In this document: in pieces, positions 24,625-32,249 of the stretch | Layout: every line of letters starts with the position of its first letter | Numbering within the stretch: the first letter of the stretch is position 1 | Source: an uncultured Leptolinea sp. | GTDB lineage: Bacteria > Chloroflexota > Anaerolineae > Anaerolineales > Anaerolineaceae | Direction of reading: 5' to 3' | NCBI GenBank assembly: GCA_903828565.1 | Contig: CAIKMQ010000046.1 | Location: 1 to 64,000 of the forward strand | Length of the DNA: 64,000 nt | The notes under the pieces: generated by a model | Databases searched by the model: none | The model's input: only the letters and a program-made list of their open reading frames with translations | What the model was told of the DNA's origin: nothing | Program-made: the position numbers and the translations under genes

Positions 24625-26151
24625 CTACCCACAACAGTTAGCGGAGCTGCAACCGCAGTTTCTGGATGGATTTTCTTCCGTCACGTTTTTGGCCGAGGAA
24701 ATAGGTTTCTGGGCAGAAACAATGATACTGTAAACCGAAACGCCCGATGTTTCGCCCATGCTGGTACTGCGACGCATCAAAGTATTCTGGAAACCTGCCT
24801 GAGAGATCAGATCCAGGTATTCCTGTTCGGGAAGAGCTCCAGATACACACTCAGCCCAGCTTGAGGAGCTTTGCCGGATTTCAAAAGGAAGGGACCCGAA
24901 TGTAACCATATCGCTGACTTCCAACCGGCCTCCGGGCTTTAGAACACGGAAAGCCTCCCGAAAAACAAGCCCTTTATCCTCAGAGAGGTTGATCACACAG
25001 TTTGAGATTATCACATCCACGCTCTCGTCATGCATTGGCAACTCTTCTGCATATCCGTGGCGAAACTCCACATTCTGGATGTTGTTTTTTATGGCGGTTG
25101 CTTTCGCCCGATCCAACATAGCTGGAGTCATATCCACACCGATCACATGGCCACCCGACCCGACCGTATCTGCAGCCAGAAATGCATCCAAACCACCACC
25201 GCTGCCAATATCCAGAACGATGTCACCCGGCTTCAAGTTTGCCATCGCGATTGGATTCCCGCAGCCAAGAGAACTATCCGCTGCTTCACCTGGAACGGAG
25301 GATAACTCTTCCTGAGAATATCCGGTTGAAAAAGTCACATCCGTAAATTCTTTCTCGCCGCAACAATTAGAAGAGTTTTCCGAACTCGTACAAAAACATG
25401 TATTTTTACTGTCTGTGCCCGCCTGGCAACACCCTGCGGATGGTTCGGCTGTTGCGATGGCAGAGTAGTTTTCTTGGACTGATGCGCGCATGGTTACCTT
25501 ACGGGTACCAATCGCAACGAAAACGCTGATCCTTTCTTCATGTTCCCGCTGACCTGATTTAGAAATTGTGGAAGATACGGCACAGCATTTCTCGCCGGTT
25601 CCATTAACGATTACATTCACCAAATCTGAATCTTGATACCATATACGCAGTTGATCACGTTTGAATCCCAGCCAGATATCTGCCATATCGTTCTTCATCC
25701 AGGCATTGGGATGCTCATCCATATCGGTAATGACCAGCCTGCCGCCTGGACGCAGTACCCGCGCCATTTCGCGTATCGCTGCTGCCGGTTCCAGGGTGTG
25801 GTGAAGATACATATTTGCAAAGACAGCATCCAAGCTTCCATCCGGGAAAGGCAGATCGGCTCCATCCGCTATAAAATACTGGATGTTCCCAAATGCAGAC
25901 AGGTTCTTTTTTGCTACCTCAAGCATGGCTGCTGAGTTGTCCACAACATTAACCTGCTTCACTAAGGCCGCGATCCCTGCAGCCACATACCCGGTTCCAG
26001 AGCCTACATCAGCCACAACCATTTCGGGGCGTAAGTATGCCTTTGAAATAGCTGCTTCCCGTATTTGTTTCCCAAAGTATCCGGCACTAATCTGATCCCA
26101 GTCATTTGCCACCTGATCAAAATAATCTGCTGATGCTTGCGTTGTGGTCAT
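24625..26151 (-). CDS. arsM: ArsM arsenite methyltransferase fused to an N-terminal SAM methyltransferase
   Basis: 508 residues with two SAM domains. The N-terminal domain (about 1-185) is UbiE-like (DVGSGTG at 48-54, RVLRPGGRLVITDMD). The C-terminal half (about 221-482) begins like a free-standing ArsM and has DIGSGGG at 314-320 and the three Cys typical of ArsM: C297 (SLGCGNP), C385 (SNCVINL) and C435 (WAECVSG). The linker and tail are Cys-rich (CC at 241-242, CFC at 252-254, CC at 263-264, and the end CGCSSANCCG), which suggests As(III) capture. ArsM methylates As(III) to volatile or less-bound species. ATG 26151 follows CAGGAGGTACTCGA. It sits 75 bp behind arsR. Confidence 0.9.
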   Translation of the reverse strand: MTTTQASADYFDQVANDWDQISAGYFGKQIREAAISKAYLRPEMVVADVGSGTGYVAAGIAALVKQVNVVDNSAAMLEVAKKNLSAFGNIQYFIADGADLPFPDGSLDAVFANMYLHHTLEPAAAIREMARVLRPGGRLVITDMDEHPNAWMKNDMADIWLGFKRDQLRIWYQDSDLVNVIVNGTGEKCCAVSSTISKSGQREHEERISVFVAIGTRKVTMRASVQENYSAIATAEPSAGCCQAGTDSKNTCFCTSSENSSNCCGEKEFTDVTFSTGYSQEELSSVPGEAADSSLGCGNPIAMANLKPGDIVLDIGSGGGLDAFLAADTVGSGGHVIGVDMTPAMLDRAKATAIKNNIQNVEFRHGYAEELPMHDESVDVIISNCVINLSEDKGLVFREAFRVLKPGGRLEVSDMVTFGSLPFEIRQSSSSWAECVSGALPEQEYLDLISQAGFQNTLMRRSTSMGETSGVSVYSIIVSAQKPISSAKNVTEENPSRNCGCSSANCCG

Positions 26152-26226
26152 TCGAGTACCTCCTGATTTGGATGTATCATTTCTTCATCAAAGCTAGAAA
26201 CTAACTGGAACGTTAGGGTTGCGTCA

Positions 26227-26580
26227 TTATTCACAGCATGTGGTGTTATCTGGATCTACCTGTGAATTACAGCAATTCGGCAGCCAGCATTCAATCTGCT
26301 CCTTTAGGAATTGCACACCTTGCCGACTGATGCAGTAGCAGGTTGCTGGCCCTTCGATTTCTCCTTCGATCAGGCCAGCTTCGCGTAACACCTTCAAATG
26401 TTGGCTGACAGTAGATTGTGCCAGAGCAGTAAATTCAACGATCTCTCCGGTGATGCAAACTTGCCTGGCAGCCAGGTACTTCATGATTTGAAAGCGAATG
26501 GGGTTGCCAAGGGCCTTCAACATCGCCGCGACGCGGAGCTCATTCTGATCAAGTTCATCTATATCTGGTACTGGATTCAT
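26227..26580 (-). CDS. arsR: ArsR/SmtB-family arsenic-responsive repressor
   Basis: 117 residues. A winged helix (LKALGNPIRFQIMKYLAA, then the recognition helix QSTVSQHLKVLREAGLI at about 55-71). Potential As(III) ligands are C42, C81, C83, C98, the pair C103-C104 and the terminal pair C115-C116. The exact sensor triad cannot be fixed by eye. ATG 26580 follows AGAGGT. A perfect palindrome just upstream is the likely operator; derepression by arsenite would then express arsR and arsM together. Confidence 0.93.
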   Translation of the reverse strand: MNPVPDIDELDQNELRVAAMLKALGNPIRFQIMKYLAARQVCITGEIVEFTALAQSTVSQHLKVLREAGLIEGEIEGPATCYCISRQGVQFLKEQIECWLPNCCNSQVDPDNTTCCE

Positions 26581-26586
26581 TCTTAC

Positions 26587-26614
26587 CTCTATATCGTAAT
26601 TTTACGATATAGAG
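26587..26614 (-). promoter_or_regulatory. ArsR operator palindrome
   Basis: Perfect 13-bp inverted repeat (arms 26587-26599 and 26602-26614, 2-bp spacer TT) with core ATATCGTAA/TTACGATAT. It begins 6 bp upstream of the arsR ATG. From 26620 to 26855 I see nothing assignable. Confidence 0.85.
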
Positions 26615-26855
26615 ACCAATAAATCAAGCCACACCCTCCTGCGGGTATGATTGTTTTTAATATCCTCCTGATTAAACCTAAACGGTTACCCCCAATCAGC
26701 CTAGAAAAGATTACTACCTAGCTATTATGATGCATAAGAAATTGGTGCGAATAATGCTAACAATCCATACTACTTACAAAAAGATGCAAATCCCCCCCGG
26801 GTGTGTTGTATCTCGTGCTGCTCTACACTATAAAACGCCATCAACGGAAATAACT

Positions 26856-28184
26856 CTACACCCGTTGACCTGAGAGGTCATGCGCCATCGCACCATCGAT
26901 GCGGACTTGAATAAAGGTGCCCATCTCTGCTTCACCCGGGCAGATCACCAACCCGTCGATCTCCGGCGCGTCGCGATAGGTACGCCCAACGGTGATGCCG
27001 TCCCCCGCCCCTTCCACCAGTACTTGCAAGGTTTGACCAACCATTGCCTGGTTCTTTTCAAGAGATATTTGTTCCTGGACTTCCATGAAACGCTGCAGCC
27101 TTTCCTGCTTTACTTCAGCCGGGATGGGATCTCCCAGCGGTTCGCTTGCCGTTCCCGGTTCGAAGGAGAATGTGAAAGCACCTGCCCTGTCAAGACGGAT
27201 CTCACGCATAAACTCCAATAAAGCGTTGAATTCTGCTTCGGTCTCGCCAGGGTATCCTACTATGAAAGTTGAGCGAATCGCCAGATCTGGCATGGCAGTG
27301 CGCATTTTCTGTAGTGTGTTCCGTACCCAATCAAGATTATGCGGCCGTTTCATGCGCTTCAGTGTATCGGGGTGGCCGTGCTGCAGGGGGATATCGAGGT
27401 AATGTAGTATTTGCGGGCGGGAGGCCATGACATCGATCAACCGGTCGGTGACGAAGCCTGGATAAGCATACATGACCCGCAGCCAGGGTAGGTCCGGAAC
27501 ATCCCGTGTTACCCGGTCCAAAAGCTCTGCCAGGCCGTCCGTCATGCCCAGGTCTGTGCCGTAATCGGTAGTATCCTGAGCGATAAGAACCACTTCATTA
27601 ATACCAGTATCGCGCAATGACTTCACCTCAGTAACGATCGAGCCGACCGGTCTGCTGGCTGGCAACCCTTTGATCAGGGGAATGGCACAAAAGGCGCACG
27701 GCCGACGGCAGCCATCTGCGATCTTCAGGTACGCACTGCCACCCTGGATCGCTGTCCGGAGAACGCCTGCTACCTCCCCACCGCTGGTGGGGACTTCAGG
27801 GAGGTGATAAAGCGTTTTCCCCGGCCTGGCTTCTCTGAGTGCCCGGACAACTTGGGCGATATCCATCCAACGCCTGGTTCCCAGGATCCCATCAATGCCC
27901 GGCATCTGCCCGGCAACAGTTTCGCGGTAACGCTGCGTGAGGCACCCGGCCGCTATAAGAAGCTGGCCACTCTTCTTGTTTTCGCTCAACTCCTGCAAGA
28001 CCGCATAGGATTCCTCCCGTGCGTCTCCAATAAAACCGCAGGTATTTACCACCACGACCTCCGCCCGGGCAGGATCCTCAACCAGCTGGAAGCCATCCCT
28101 TCCCAGCACCTGGGCCATGGATTCGGAATCTACCGTATTCTTGGCACAGCCAAGAGAAATAATGCAAACAGTGTCTTTTTTCAT
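26856..28184 (-). CDS. rimO: Ribosomal protein S12 methylthiotransferase RimO
   Basis: 442 residues. Adds a methylthio group to the conserved Asp of ribosomal protein S12. An N-terminal MTTase domain with cluster Cys (SLGCAKNTVDSE, NTCGF, AGCLTQR) is followed by a radical-SAM domain (CRRPCAFCAIPLIKG, the CxxxCxxC motif) and a C-terminal TRAM domain (about 375-435). ATG 28184 follows TTGAGG, 12 bp behind the stop of the RodZ-like gene, so both share a transcript. Length and motifs distinguish it from MiaB only moderately, but the SLGCAKN and IPLIKG wording is RimO-like. Confidence 0.93.
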   Translation of the reverse strand: MKKDTVCIISLGCAKNTVDSESMAQVLGRDGFQLVEDPARAEVVVVNTCGFIGDAREESYAVLQELSENKKSGQLLIAAGCLTQRYRETVAGQMPGIDGILGTRRWMDIAQVVRALREARPGKTLYHLPEVPTSGGEVAGVLRTAIQGGSAYLKIADGCRRPCAFCAIPLIKGLPASRPVGSIVTEVKSLRDTGINEVVLIAQDTTDYGTDLGMTDGLAELLDRVTRDVPDLPWLRVMYAYPGFVTDRLIDVMASRPQILHYLDIPLQHGHPDTLKRMKRPHNLDWVRNTLQKMRTAMPDLAIRSTFIVGYPGETEAEFNALLEFMREIRLDRAGAFTFSFEPGTASEPLGDPIPAEVKQERLQRFMEVQEQISLEKNQAMVGQTLQVLVEGAGDGITVGRTYRDAPEIDGLVICPGEAEMGTFIQVRIDGAMAHDLSGQRV

Positions 28185-28196
28185 GAAAACCTCAAG

Positions 28197-29573
28197 TTAT
28201 GGGGTGGGAGTGCGCGTGGGTGTCGGAGTCCGCGTTGGCCACTGCGTGGAAGTAGGCCGGGGCGTTCGGGTAGGCGGGTAGGTATTTGAAGGGATGGGTG
28301 TTTTACTTGGCCGTAAAGTAGCGGTGGGAGTGGTGGTTGCTGTGAGGGTTGGCGCACCGTAACTGTTCTCTGTAAAGATCAAGTCGATCACGGTTCCCTG
28401 CTGGCCGAGCGTCCCCAGATCCAACTGATTATAGATCACCTGGATTGCTGTCGCATTACCACAGATCAATTCAATACGCTTCTTACCTTCAAAATAATAC
28501 GGTGTTCCAGCCTTCACGCGGCCAACGAAAGCGACCTTGCCATCCACGATCACCTGCAGGTACGCCTGCTGCCTGGCTACTACGAACAATTGTATGGGTG
28601 CCCCGGAGCGGGTTGGCGCGATGAGCGTTGCCGTTGCCTCTTCCACATTCACAGGTGGTGTGATGGTTTCTACCGCGAAGAGCGTGTTCGTTGCCGCAGG
28701 GATACTGGCGGCAGCATTTAAAGTCCCCTGGGCATATTCCACTTCAGCCGTCTGGGTAAGTCTAGGGTCCATACGGTAGCTCAATACCCGGCTGCCACCC
28801 CAGATCAGGATTACAAAAGTGATTAGCGCCAACCCCAGAATGATCATCACATCCATCGAGATCAAATTACGCAGCAGGTGCCACCAATTACTGGCAGGGA
28901 CTTCCACCTTGACCCGCTTTTTCAGCTTTACGGTTGATGCCGGAATGGGGTTTACCTCCTGCCGCCTGGTCTGCAACGCATCCGCAAAGGCCAGCAGGAG
29001 ATCTTCAACGTCCATATCCATGTAATCGGCATAATTCTGCAGCAAGCCGCGGGCTTGCACAGGGGAAGGCAAATCTTCCAACCGGCCTTCCTCCAGAGCA
29101 CGCAGGTAATGCACCGGTATGCGGGTCACCTGTTCAACACTCTCCAGGCTGAGGGTCAATCGTCTGCGGCGCTCCCGTAGCTGAGCGCCGATTCGTTTGA
29201 GTTGCTCGCCGGATATTTCAACCGGAGTTACAGCCGGTTCATCGTTCGAGGAAGAATTATCTTCCCCTGTATCACTGACGATGGATATCGGCGTGGGAGT
29301 TTCTGCTGCCGGTTCAGACTCTGATGGAACAACGGTGGTTTCAGGCGGATGCCAGAAGGCAGCCAATTCCTCTTCGGGCAGGTTCAGGTATTCCCAGTAT
29401 AAGCGGATGAACCCGCGGCCCTGTACAGTGGATGGCAGATCTTCCGGCCGGTCCTCTTCCATAGCCAGCAGGTATTTTTCACGGATATGCAGGTCCGTAT
29501 ACGCCTGCCGCAGGGTGATCCCTTTTTGCAGACGTGCCCGGGCTAGTTTTTGACCGATGGTTTCCATTGTCAT
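28197..29573 (-). CDS. RodZ-like membrane protein with two HTH domains
   Basis: 458 residues. Two Cro/RodZ-type HTH_25 domains, at about 5-73 (GQKLARARLQKGITLRQ) and 124-197 (GAQLRERRRRLTLSLES), are separated by a Ser/Pro/Glu linker. Each carries the RodZ-like EDLPSxVQxRG turn. A basic stretch, one membrane helix (about 239-259) and a DUF4115-like extracellular domain (about 330-400) follow, then a Thr/Pro-rich tail ending in TPTP. RodZ links the cytoskeleton to cell-wall growth; duplication of its HTH domain is unusual. A perfect TATAAT 7 bp before the ATG and no Shine-Dalgarno suggest a leaderless mRNA. Confidence 0.85.
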   Translation of the reverse strand: MTMETIGQKLARARLQKGITLRQAYTDLHIREKYLLAMEEDRPEDLPSTVQGRGFIRLYWEYLNLPEEELAAFWHPPETTVVPSESEPAAETPTPISIVSDTGEDNSSSNDEPAVTPVEISGEQLKRIGAQLRERRRRLTLSLESVEQVTRIPVHYLRALEEGRLEDLPSPVQARGLLQNYADYMDMDVEDLLLAFADALQTRRQEVNPIPASTVKLKKRVKVEVPASNWWHLLRNLISMDVMIILGLALITFVILIWGGSRVLSYRMDPRLTQTAEVEYAQGTLNAAASIPAATNTLFAVETITPPVNVEEATATLIAPTRSGAPIQLFVVARQQAYLQVIVDGKVAFVGRVKAGTPYYFEGKKRIELICGNATAIQVIYNQLDLGTLGQQGTVIDLIFTENSYGAPTLTATTTPTATLRPSKTPIPSNTYPPTRTPRPTSTQWPTRTPTPTRTPTP

Positions 29574-29580
29574 ATGATTG

Positions 29581-29586
29581 ATTATA
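29581..29586 (-). promoter_or_regulatory. -10 element giving a leaderless RodZ-like transcript
   Basis: TATAAT on the minus strand, 7 bp before the ATG at 29573; no ribosome-binding site in between. Confidence 0.6.
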
Positions 29587-29624
29587 AAACAAACCAGCCT
29601 GCCACCCCACGGGAAGACAGGCTG
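29587..29624 (-). terminator. Intrinsic terminator of rplI
   Basis: Stem CAGCCTG/CAGGCTG (29595-29601 with 29618-29624), followed on the minus strand by GGTTTGTTTT. The -10 of the next gene lies directly behind it. Confidence 0.7.
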
Positions 29625-29648
29625 ATATGGTTTTTCTTTCTCAACTAA

Positions 29649-30173
29649 TTATTCGGCGGTTTCAGCAGCTGGTGTTTCAACAACCGGGGCTGCAGCCACG
29701 GGTTCTTGGATCAGGCTGGCGACTGCCTCACCTTCACGATGAACGATGATCTTGATCTCAGGCATGAGGTCAACGGTCAGACGGATGTGGGCTTTCTTCT
29801 CACCGAGGGTGCGAATGGGTTCCACATCGATCTGGTGGCGATCCACAGTGATGCCTGTCTTGGCCTTGATCGCATCTGTGATCATCTGATGGGTAATGGA
29901 ACCGTACAGCTTACCGGTTTCACCAGCTTTTGAGGGGAAGGTCAGAACAACTTTGGCCAGCACTTCGGCGACGCTGCCCATTTCTTCATTCAATGCGGCG
30001 CGGCGGACAGTAGCCTGTTGGCGGATATGATCCACCTGTTTTAAGGCACCGGCAGTAGCCAGTACAGCAAGGTGCTGCGGGATAAGGAAGTTGCGGCCAA
30101 ATCCATCGGCTACACGTTTGACATCACCGGCACGACCTAATTTGTAAACATCTTTAAGGAGGAGAACTTTCAT
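29649..30173 (-). CDS. rplI: 50S ribosomal protein L9
   Basis: 174 residues; the family usually has about 148. The N-terminal domain (MKVLLLKDVYKLGRAGDVKR, NFLIPQHLAVLAT) and the C-terminal RNA-binding domain (KLYGSITHQMITDAIK, GEKKAHIRLT) are clear. An extra Ala/Pro/Val-rich tail of about 20 residues ends in PAAETAE. It is transcribed alone, with its own extended -10 and terminator. Confidence 0.96.
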   Translation of the reverse strand: MKVLLLKDVYKLGRAGDVKRVADGFGRNFLIPQHLAVLATAGALKQVDHIRQQATVRRAALNEEMGSVAEVLAKVVLTFPSKAGETGKLYGSITHQMITDAIKAKTGITVDRHQIDVEPIRTLGEKKAHIRLTVDLMPEIKIIVHREGEAVASLIQEPVAAAPVVETPAAETAE

Positions 30174-30234
30174 TCTTCAAGCCCTTCTTCATGGAATACT
30201 CTGGGGCGAAGGGTACAACGCCGCAGGCGCAAGG

Positions 30235-30243
30235 AGTATACCA
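30235..30243 (-). promoter_or_regulatory. Extended -10 promoter of rplI
   Basis: TGGTATACT on the minus strand, about 62 bp before the ATG at 30173. Confidence 0.5.
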
Positions 30244-30244
30244 T

Positions 30245-30277
30245 AAAAAAACAGGAAGATGGTCTGTGCCATCTTCC
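30245..30277 (-). terminator. Intrinsic terminator behind the SDR relic
   Basis: Stem GGAAGATGG/CCATCTTCC (30254-30262 with 30269-30277), then a run of T on the minus strand. The relic kept the terminator of the ancestral gene. Confidence 0.85.
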
Positions 30278-30300
30278 CTTTACATTCCGTACAGGGTGAG

Positions 30301-30471
30301 TTACTTCAAAAGAGAACGCATCTGCGAGTAGATGATCTTGGCAGCCCGTTCGGGGATGAGGCGGGTTAGGAAGTCCATCATCTTGGAATCCTGGCCGACA
30401 AAGATATGATATTTATCTTTTTCCATGCCATCCACAATGATGGCAGGGGCACGCTGTTCAGGGTTCTTGTT
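30301..30471 (-). pseudogene. C-terminal relic of a short-chain dehydrogenase
   Basis: About 56 residues from NPEQRAPAIIVDGMEKDKY to the stop resemble the extreme C-terminus of SDR oxidoreductases (a PERAAKIIYSQMRSLL-type end). No Rossmann motif, catalytic Ser-Tyr-Lys or start is present. Upstream, the frame runs straight into the terminator hairpin of the rhodanese gene. I therefore read it as the remaining 3' end of a gene lost by deletion. The family assignment is from memory of sequence style. Confidence 0.65.
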
Positions 30472-30480
30472 AAAAATAGA

Positions 30481-30506
30481 AAATGGGCTGCTTCCGCAGC
30501 CCATTT
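30481..30506 (-). terminator. Intrinsic terminator of the cytochrome-rhodanese operon
   Basis: 11-bp stem AAATGGGCTGC/GCAGCCCATTT with a 4-nt loop, then TCTATTTTT on the minus strand; 18 bp past the rhodanese stop. Confidence 0.9.
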
Positions 30507-30523
30507 CTTATGATAGTACCTGA

Positions 30524-32224
30524 TTACTTCACAACGGGTAGTTCAGCAGCGACCCAGGCGCCCATGCCACCGGCAAGGTTGGTCACTTCAGTGTAGCCAT
30601 TCATACGCAACGCTTCCAAAGCCATTGCACCTCGATGACCGGAACCGCAGACGACTACGATCTTTGCAGTCTTATCCTGTGGAAGTTCGCCGAGGCGAGC
30701 CCAGAGTTCTACCACGGGGATATTCACTGCGCCTTCGATCATACCGCCATCCGTTACCTCTTTGGCTGTGCGCAGATCTACGATGAAAGGTTTTTCAGCT
30801 TCACCCAGCAACAGGTTCAAGTCCAGAGCTTTGACGGCATAGAAACCTTCAGGCAGGCTTGACAGGAAAGCGTCCAGAGCAGCCAGACGAGTTGCATCCA
30901 CAACTGGTGCTGTGCCAGCAGGTAATGCAGTGGCTTCACCGGCTTCGACAGCAAACTCAGCTTTCTTCCAGGCGTTCATACCACCGCCCAGATTGCGGAC
31001 GTCGGTATAGCCCAGCAGGCGCAATGCTGCGGTTGCGAGCGCACCACGATGGCCAGAAACACAGTAGATGACAATCGGTTGAGCCTGATCGGGGAGTTTA
31101 TCCAGGTTCTGCAGCAAGCTGCGGACAGGTAAATTGATGGCACCAGAGAGATGGCCGTCAGCAAATTCGGTAGCTTCGCGAACATCCACCAGGAGCGGTG
31201 TCTTTTCTACAAGCTCTGCATTGAGATTTGCAGCAGATACAGCATAGTACCCTTCAGGGAGGGAGGTGAGGAATTCGCCCCAGACTGCGTTCCAATCGAC
31301 GTATCCGACGATGGGGAATTGTGCAGCTTTCCAACCATTAATTCCACCAGCTAAGTTCTTAACATTGGTGTAACCAAGCAACTGCAGGCCCATCTGAGCA
31401 ACAGCGCCACGGTGGCCGGAAACACAGTAGATGACGATCGGTTGATCCTTGGCAGGGAGTTTATCGAGTGAAGCAAAGAGCTCCTGCAGCGGAACGTTGA
31501 TGGCACCTTCGATCCGGCCATTTTTATTGTATTCATCCGCGGTACGAATATCCACCAGGGTCGGGGCACTCTCAGCGATCGCAGTATTCAATGAATCCGC
31601 TTTGATGGTGCCGAAACCTTCCGGCAGATTGGACATGTAATCATTCAGCAGGGTATAGAGAGCCTGATCCGCAATGATCGGGGCAGTACCGGCGACGGGA
31701 GCGGCAGGAACAGAACCTGTGACAACAGGGAATTCGGCTTTCTTCCATCCACCCAGGCCGCCTGCAAGATTACGGACATTGGTGTATCCCAACTGGCGCA
31801 GAGCTGCCATGGTGTAAGCGCCACGATGGCCGGAAGCGCAGTATACGACAATGGCGTCATCCAAACCGGGAAGCTTATCCAGGTTCTTCAGGACATCGCG
31901 AACGGGAATGTTGACAGCCCCATCAATGTAGCCATCGGTTTCCAACTCGGCAGCTTGGCGCACATCCAACAAGAAAGGTGCGTTTTCCACCAATTCGGTA
32001 TTCAGATTGGCAACAGAGATGGTTCCATAGCCCTTATCTGCCGGGATGGAGGCTACCAGTGAAGACCACAGTGCCTGTACATCTGGCGCGGGTGCCTCTA
32101 CTACCGGCTCGGCAGTCGCTTCTACTACTGGAGCTTCCACCACCGGTGCTGCAGCCGGCGCGCATGCGCCAAGCAACAGGCTGAACAAGAGGACGAGCAA
32201 TACTGCTAACGATAGTTTTTTCAT
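30524..32224 (-). CDS. Lipoprotein with four tandem rhodanese domains
   Basis: 566 residues, ATG 32224 behind AAAAGGAGAGAAA. Lipobox LGAC (Cys21), then an Ala/Pro/Val/Glu linker. Four rhodanese domains of about 120-138 residues follow; each keeps its catalytic Cys in a CxSGHRGA loop: C129, C267, C388 and C526. Each also has the LNxxL and AxNIP/NVP strand motifs and a GWK or AWK end. The domains are similar to one another, so they arose by internal duplication. Rhodaneses carry sulfane sulfur as a Cys persulfide; here the sites would face outside the membrane. The multihaem cytochrome ORF ends 25 bp upstream, implying one operon. Confidence 0.93.
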   Translation of the reverse strand: MKKLSLAVLLVLLFSLLLGACAPAAAPVVEAPVVEATAEPVVEAPAPDVQALWSSLVASIPADKGYGTISVANLNTELVENAPFLLDVRQAAELETDGYIDGAVNIPVRDVLKNLDKLPGLDDAIVVYCASGHRGAYTMAALRQLGYTNVRNLAGGLGGWKKAEFPVVTGSVPAAPVAGTAPIIADQALYTLLNDYMSNLPEGFGTIKADSLNTAIAESAPTLVDIRTADEYNKNGRIEGAINVPLQELFASLDKLPAKDQPIVIYCVSGHRGAVAQMGLQLLGYTNVKNLAGGINGWKAAQFPIVGYVDWNAVWGEFLTSLPEGYYAVSAANLNAELVEKTPLLVDVREATEFADGHLSGAINLPVRSLLQNLDKLPDQAQPIVIYCVSGHRGALATAALRLLGYTDVRNLGGGMNAWKKAEFAVEAGEATALPAGTAPVVDATRLAALDAFLSSLPEGFYAVKALDLNLLLGEAEKPFIVDLRTAKEVTDGGMIEGAVNIPVVELWARLGELPQDKTAKIVVVCGSGHRGAMALEALRMNGYTEVTNLAGGMGAWVAAELPVVK

Positions 32225-32249
32225 TTTCTCTCCTTTTAATATTCCCGAT

